64,000 bases of DNA from Atherix ibis (Eukaryota; Arthropoda; Insecta; Diptera; Athericidae). Positions 57,950 to 64,000 of this stretch are shown in pieces (positions within the stretch are counted from its first letter, which is position 1; each line of letters opens with the position of its first letter). The notes under the pieces were generated by a model, which had not been told where the DNA came from, ran no database searches, and saw only the letters and a program-made list of their open reading frames with translations. The DNA is taken from NCBI GenBank assembly GCA_958298945.1, contig OY282610.1, positions 44,275,667 to 44,339,666 on the forward strand, read 5' to 3'. Both the position numbers and the translations under genes were made by a program.

Positions 57950-59175
57950 TACTAAAATTAATCAAGTCTTTATCTGTAATTTAATTTATTTTCTTTATCA
58001 GAAAAAAATATTTCTCAATTGAAAATTTCATATTATTTAAAATGGTATAAAATAAAGCTACTTTGGTCTAATTGGCTATCAAATTGATCGGAATTTTACA
58101 TCATCTTCTATTTAGTTTGGAACAATATTTAAAAGATGTGTTATGCACTAAGAATTAGGAGTTTTTTCATAAATAGTTAAAATAAGGACCCTTTGGTCGA
58201 AGAAGCATTGTAGTTAAAGTGGTATAAATGTACTTGCGAATCTAAACTGCTCATCTTACTAACATGAAATTTCCTTCAGAGAATATATGATATTTTTTTA
58301 ACTTATTTTAGAAATCGGAAATATATTTTGCAATTCAAAATTTTACATTTTTTAAAATGGTATAAAATAAAGCTACTTTGGTCTAATTGGGTATTAAGTT
58401 GATTGGAATTTTACAGCATCTTCTATTTCGTTTGGAAAAACATTTAAAAGATGTGTTGTGCACTAAGAATTAAGGTTTTTTTTATTAAAAGTTACAATAG
58501 GAACCCTTTGGTCGAAAGCGCATTGTAGTTAAAGTGGTATAAATCTACTTGCGAATCTAAACTGCTCATCTTACTAACAAGAAATTTCCTTCAGAGAATA
58601 TATATTATATTAACTTACTTTGGCAATCGGAAATATATTTTGCAATTAAAAATTTTATATTTTTTAAAATGGTATAAAATAAAGCTACTTTGGTCTAATT
58701 GGCTATCAAATTGATTGGAATTTTACATCATCTTCTATTTCGTTTACAAAAATATGTAAAAGATATGTTGTGCACTATGAATTAAGAGTTTTTTCATAAA
58801 TAGTTAAAATAAGGACCCTTTGGTCGAAGGATCATTGTAGTTAAAGTGGTATGAATCTATTTACGAACCTAAAGTGCTTATCTAAGTAATATGAAATTTC
58901 TTTCAGAGAATATATGATATTTTTTTTACTTATTTTGGTAATCGGAAATATATTTTGCAATTAAAAATTTTATATTTTTTAAAATGGTATAAAATAAAGC
59001 TACTTTGGTCTAATTGGCTATCAAATTGATTGGAATTTTACATCATCTTCTATTTCGTTTACAAAAATATGTAAAAGATATGTTGTGCACTATGAATTAG
59101 GAGTTTTTTTTATAAATAGTTAAAATAAGGACCCTTTGGTCGAAGGATCATTGTAGTTAAAGTGGTATAAATTTA
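57950..59175. repeat. tandem repeat, 4 x about 314 bp
   Basis: The anchor AATAAAGCTACTTTGGTCTA recurs near 58051, 58366, 58678 and 58993. GACCCTTTGGTCGAAG and CATTGTAGTTAAAGTGGTAT recur once per unit. Units 3 and 4 are the most alike. The array ends about 300 bp below the 59472-59744 coding exon, so it lies in its first intron or 3' flank. Confidence 0.95.
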
Positions 59176-59471
59176 AAAAAAACTCTATTTCGGTCAGAAG
59201 AGAAAATTTTATTTTATAATTAAAGTTTTCTGATTTAAATTTAATTTTCCAATTGCTGTTAGCAATATAATTTTCGTCCAAACGTTGTGTGTAAACTTCT
59301 GAATTTTTGGTAAAAAATCCAAGATGGGATGTGGTTTTTAAAAATTTTATCTATTAGATATACCATATATAAGAAATAGAGATCTTTTGTGAAAATTTTT
59401 TCTATTGTTAATTTTTAGTATAAAAGAGTTTTTCAAAAATAATGGAAAAAAATATATGATTTTGTCAATAC

Positions 59472-59744
59472 TAACGGACAATATGGAACAGTCCAGCGTA
59501 ATTTGGCAATTGCTGTCGAAATGATTATCTGAGCCGGTGGCAATACTAGCATCGAAGTTGAAGTAGATGCAGATGCTGCATCACTATCCCTTTCCGTAGT
59601 GGATGTTGTCGGTTGCATTCCAGCTACTTCATTCGTCTGTTGATTATCATTCAATTGATCAGGAATTGGTTCTTTAGATTTTTTTGGCAAATATTTTATA
59701 GAACCAAAGGTGTTAGAAATTTTCGAAATATATTTGTTGAACAT
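59472..59744 (-). CDS. first coding exon of a minus-strand gene, unassigned (possible csw 5' exon)
   Basis: ATG at 59744 opens 91 codons, MFNKYISKISNTFGSIKY onward: a basic KKSKEPIPD, Gln/Asn-rich, then Ser/Thr/Ala-rich (TTSTTERDSDAASAS) and ending IAKLRWTVPYCPL. At TTA|GTATTG a possible donor leaves phase 0. If unspliced, the frame adds about a dozen AT-driven residues and stops at 59433. Base composition is clearly richer than the flanks. No domain was recognised. An Inr+DPE promoter lies about 1 kb upstream on the same strand. It may be an alternative csw start exon or a separate gene; no downstream exon was identified. Confidence 0.6.
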
Positions 59745-60748
59745 GTTTGAATCGATTTAATGCAAACTCTTTAAATCAAATCGAAATTTCTATCTTCTCA
59801 ATTGAAATTGGTATAATTCAAAATAAACCGTTTTCTTATAAAAGATGTATATTAATAATAAGTCACAAATTTATATGGTGAGAGAAATTTTAGAAAGACA
59901 AAATTCCTTACACTTTAACTATTTTCATAAAGAGTTCACAAAGAATTTATTTTCTTCCTTTATTAATTCCTCTCTCACCGGCTAGTTCTTATATTGATTC
60001 TCTTTTTAAAACAAAATCTATAAATTAGTCTCTTTTGTTGCCTTTTTTTATTTATCCTTTAAGGAGATTATCCTTATAGGATCATAATATTATTCGCTCA
60101 AGAGAAATTAATCAATCAAAAATTTAAATCTGTTTATCCTATCACTAAAATGTCTGATTTAAAAGTTCGCTTTGATTTCCTTTTCGATTTTAATTAGGCA
60201 CTTTTAAGGATAACATTTTCAAAAAGATTATCCTACAAATATTTTCATAATAATTTTGTTATAATCTTTTCAACAACAAAAAAAAACATTTTTTTGAAAA
60301 AATTTCACACACAAACTTTAGTTTTATCTCTTTTTTTTTTAGAAATTCTAATAAAATTTCTATTTTTATATTTAGTAAAATTTTCTCTTCTCACTGCACA
60401 TATTTGAAATGTTTTCTAATTTTTTAACACATTTAAATTTGACAATAATTGTTCAACAAAAAATTTAAAAAAAACAATACAAATGCACTTAAGAATTAAG
60501 AATCAAAGATATTTTTATTTTTTTTGTACGTTTCAGCAAAGTGCTTCCGATTATACCAACTTAAATCTTGCTATATTATTTGAACATTTTTGTTTATTAT
60601 TTTAATATCCGTTTTACTTGATAGTATAAAAAGAATAATTTTTTTTCTTTAGTTATGAAGAACTCGAGAACTCAAATCCAGAAATTATTAGAACAAAACA
60701 CTGTTGTTAGATTTGCTTGCCGCTTCTCCAAGAATCAATATCGAAAGT

Positions 60749-60783
60749 ACAACCTGACGATTGTAAAGTATTAACAAAACTGA
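60749..60783 (-). promoter_or_regulatory. core promoter: initiator plus DPE
   Basis: Minus strand reads TTCAGTT with A+1 at 60781, then GGTTGT at +28 to +33. The Inr consensus is TCAGTY and the DPE consensus RGWYVT at +28, which Drosophila core promoters require at that exact spacing; both match in full. No TATA box at -30. It is positioned to drive the exon at 59744 with a long or spliced 5' UTR. Confidence 0.6.
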
Positions 60784-61970
60784 ACCGAAATTGCCAAAAG
60801 CGGTTCTATTTTATTTAGGAAAAAGTCTCACGAAAACTTGACGCAACAACAGAATCGCTACTACTTCGGCTACTTGCTATTCCGGCTACTGTTGTGGCTG
60901 TTGCTAGTATTAATGCCGATTGCTAAAGCCACCAAGTTTATCAATACAGAACTACTACTATTGCTACTACCACTGCTGCTACTATCGCACTACTTCGCCT
61001 TACGATATTTATCTCGTCTGCTACTCTGTATGCACGCACACACACAAACATCTGCTACGAGTTTTCAGTATCATATCAATTAAGAACCACCGGTATTTTT
61101 TACTATTGTTACTTTTTTATGAACGTTTCGGCTATCCAATTGGTTCTACTACTACTACTCCAGGTGTTCTCGCGATTCTATTGGCTCTGGCCAATTATCA
61201 ACCACATATTTCATCTTCGCACACCTTGCCAACCCCAGCACCCCTCATTCCAAATACCCTTAATTATTTATAATATATACATTATGACCATTAGCACCTA
61301 CCTTCACATCAGAATTTCTGGCATATGTCCACACATGCTAAATGTATTGACATTCGTGACCGATTATGAAAATATTGTGTACGGAAATTGGACGAAAGAG
61401 AAAAAAATAAACTTTTCGCGAACAGCACGAAAAAGAATTTTTTTTTTTTAAATAAGAATGGGGCAAATAAATAAATAGTAGGCCTGGTAATGATAAAGGA
61501 AACAAACAAAAAAACAGAGTAAAGAGAAAATAAAAGAAGAAGAAAAAAATGAAAGAGAGCGAAACAAATTAAGAAGCTTTAAGCAACTGTGCGAAAATAC
61601 TACGCGAAAAAGAAAGAAAAAAATACGATAAGATATGACAAAGTTTTAGTGAATGGGAAAGTGGTCCGAGAATTGTGTGAAAGAGACGAAAGAGAAAACA
61701 TGGTTGTACAGAGATGCACACATGCAAACAGATATGACCATAGTAAAGAAAGGAACTAAAGATTAACTCCTTCCTTTAGTTATAAGGAACTGTCAGAGTA
61801 AAACAGGTGGTAAATTAATAATCAAAAATGAATGGTGTACAAAAGATAGAATAAAATTTATAAGAGAGAAAAATCTATAGAAATAGTGATCAAAGAGAGA
61901 GTTGAGCAAAAGACTATGTCAAATTGATAGATAAATAGATACAAAGCGTGTAAATGTGTATATCGAAAAC
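60784..61970. promoter_or_regulatory. upstream region with trinucleotide-like and GA-rich stretches
   Basis: 60838-61190 is a string of TAC/TGC/TAT-type triplets (CTACTACTACTACTCC and similar) that opens several spurious plus-strand leucine-rich frames. 61470-61970 is purine-rich with many AAAGAGAG/GAGAGC words, compatible with GAGA-factor sites upstream of the 60781 promoter. No gene seen. Confidence 0.35.
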
Positions 61971-62281
61971 GCGCCAAAGCTAAAGTTTGTTTTTGTTTGC
62001 CGGCTTTTTAAATGAAACTGACACGAGACCTCAACAACAATGAAAATTATTAAATAGCAATTTTACCGTGCATGTAAGTAAAAACTATTTTATTAATCAT
62101 AATTTAACAAACAAACAAAAAAATTAACTAATAATTTGATGCGTTTTGTTGTTTTTCTGGGGTTTCTTTTTCTGCATCCAATTTTCCAAAAAAAAAAAAA
62201 AAATTTTACTTTTTTTTTATATTAATATAATTTGTTTTTAATTAATTTTGTTTTGTTTTGTTTTGTTTTTTTCATTAATGT

Positions 62282-62307
62282 TAATAATAATAATAATAAT
62301 AATAATA
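62282..62307. repeat. (AAT)n microsatellite
   Basis: About nine AAT units within a poly(T)/poly(A)-rich stretch. Confidence 0.9.
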
Positions 62308-62519
62308 TGTAAGAATGAATTTACTTTAAAAAAAAAAAATTTACTATTTATTTTCAATATTTTCTTATGTACACATTTATTATGTGTTTCTCGTCCCCAT
62401 TTCTTTACCATTGTCTACCCACACAATATGATATTCTCCTAGAGGTGTTTATATACTCTTGGGTTATTATGCATTATTAGTCTAAAAACAATCCGAAATA
62501 ATGTTTATAGAATTATAAA

Positions 62520-64000
62520 AATAATACAGTAGTTGAATAGTAATGAGAGGCCCAAATGCAGTCAAAAATTACTGTATAGGCAAAGGTCATTTTATAGTTA
62601 AAGGTTAAAAGTCCTAACGTTAGCCAAATAGGTCCAATTGCAGTCAAAAGTTCGGAGTTATTTATCAACCGAAAAATCACAGTATAGAGTAGAGTTCTAT
62701 TAGAAAAATCCCAACGTAGGAAGAGGTCCCACTGCACAATCCAAAAGTATGATTTATACAAATCTCAACGTTTTCAGAGGTCCCATTTTACATTAAGTTT
62801 CGGACTCGTTTATCATTTCAAAAATCACAATATCGGCAAAGATTCTATTACAAAACTCCTAACCTAGTTAGAGGTTCCATCGTAGCTAAGAGTTAAAAGA
62901 AAATTTTAAACAAAAGCCACAGTAGCCTATTTGTAGTCAAATAATCGGAGTCGCAGCGTTAGGGGAAAGTCCTTATGTGATAAGAGATCCGATTGTAATT
63001 GAAGGCTTCAAGGATTATGTGGTCAAAATTTACAATGCAGCAAGAAGTGCGGTTTTAATCATTACATAAGTTAAAAATCATTTTGAAGTTATTACATAAG
63101 TCAAAAATCACAGCTTAGACCAAGGTACCATTGCCGTTAAAGCCTAAAAGTACAGTATAGTCAAAAATCACAGTAAATCAGAGGTCTTCGTGCAATTACA
63201 ATGTAAGTCAAAAATCCTAACTTACCCATTGCAGTAAAAGGTGCAAAGACATCTGTTAATTAAAAATTACAGCTTACAGAAAGGTCCCAGTGCCATTAAA
63301 ACCTAGCAGTACATTCAAGCTAAAAAGCAGAGTAAATCAGAGGTCTTAGTGGAATTACAATGCAAGTCAAAAATCCCAACGTAGCCACAGGTCTCATTGC
63401 AGTCAGAGGTGCAAAGACATCTGTTAATTAAAAATCACAGCTTAGACCAAGGTCCCATTGCTATTAAAGCCTAGCATTAAATTCTAACCAAAAATCACAG
63501 TAAATCAGAGGTCTTAGTGCAATTACAATGCAAGTCAAAAATCCCAACGTAGCCACATGTCTCATTGCAGTCAGAGGTGCAAAGACTTCTGTCAATTAAA
63601 AATCACAGCTTAGACGAAGGTCCCAGTGCCATTAAAGCCTAGCAGTACATTCTTACCAAAAACCACAGTAAATCAGAGATCTTAGTGCAATTACAATGCA
63701 AATCAAAAATCCCAATGTAGCCACAGGTCTCATTGCAGTCAGAGGTGCAAAGACTTCTGTCAATTAAAAATCCCAGCTTAGACGAAGGTCCCAGTGCCAT
63801 TAAAGCGTAGCAGTACATCCTAACCAAAAATCACAATAAATCAGAGGTCTTAGTGCAATTACAATGCAAGTCAAAAATCCCAACGTAGCCACAGGTATCA
63901 TTGCAGTCAGAGGTGCAAAGACTTTTGTCAATTAAAAGTCACAGCTTGGACGAAGGTCCCAGTGCCATTAAAGCCTATGAGTACATTCTAGCTAAAAATC
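62520..64000. repeat. satellite repeat, 168-bp unit made of three related sub-units; runs off window
   Basis: GTGCAAAGAC recurs at 63241, 63409, 63577, 63745 and 63913, exactly 168 bp apart each time. Within a unit, AAAAATCACAGCTTAGAC, AAAAATCACAGTAAATCAG and AAAAATCCCAACGTAGCC each precede an AGGTC / TTGCA-type segment, so the unit is a trimer of about 47-61-bp monomers. From 62520 to about 63100 only diverged monomers are seen, so the homogeneous part begins near 63.05 kb and continues past 64000. Confidence 0.95.

Noticed and set aside
60838..61451. Leu-rich plus-strand frames resembling membrane proteins
   Set aside because: They come from triplet-like repeats upstream of a minus-strand promoter; three overlapping frames are open at once, which is typical of simple sequence.

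Overview
The window reads as nuclear DNA of an insect, most likely a fly (Diptera). It is very A+T-rich, coding exons are small and far apart, introns are flanked by GT..AG, and there are mariner and jockey-type transposon remnants. The main gene, on the minus strand, is the orthologue of Drosophila corkscrew (csw; vertebrate SHP2/PTPN11), a cytoplasmic tyrosine phosphatase with SH2 domains that acts in receptor tyrosine kinase to Ras/MAPK signalling. No prokaryotic, viral or CRISPR signal was seen.

Layout. 1-3.4 kb: AT-rich 3' flank of csw with one copy (1.85-2.74 kb) of an 83-bp-minisatellite element. 3.4-24.25 kb: nine csw exons whose splice phases all agree, encoding the C-terminal SH2 domain, the whole PTP domain with the cysteine-rich insert known from fly csw, and a C-terminal tail with two Grb2/Drk-type tyrosine motifs. 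Two tail exons are short and were found only by reading splice sites. Three of the four introns longer than 2 kb each hold a different large tandem repeat: 4 x 1,018 bp at 10.0-14.06 kb, about 2.7 x 670 bp at 15.65-17.48 kb, and about 10 x 83 bp at 18.9-19.8 kb. 24.25-46.5 kb: AT-rich, holding an orphan exon-like segment at 25.6 kb, a large dispersed duplication (31.6-33.6 and 43.1-45.06 kb) and a transposon graveyard (37.2-40.9 kb) with two dead mariners of different lineages and an RNase H scrap. 46.5-47.4 kb: a candidate 7-codon start exon and promoter-like DNA. 48.7-54.4 kb: transposon-derived repeats and two degenerate non-LTR reverse transcriptase fragments, one on each strand. 55.26-56.0 kb: a 26-bp minisatellite built of hairpins. 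57.95-59.17 kb: 4 x 314 bp tandem repeat. 59.47-60.8 kb: a minus-strand first coding exon with an upstream Inr+DPE core promoter. 62.5-64 kb: a 168-bp satellite running off the window end.

The exons encoding the N-terminal SH2 domain of csw were not found. They lie either unrecognised in 24.3-59 kb or beyond 64 kb, so the csw model is 5'-incomplete and the assignment of the two start exons (46.56 and 59.47 kb) is open. The most interesting structures are the intron-specific satellite expansion of csw, the repeat element with an 83-bp core, the hairpin minisatellite, three long near-perfect foldbacks, and the orphan exon-like segment whose end phase would fit the csw C-SH2 exon.
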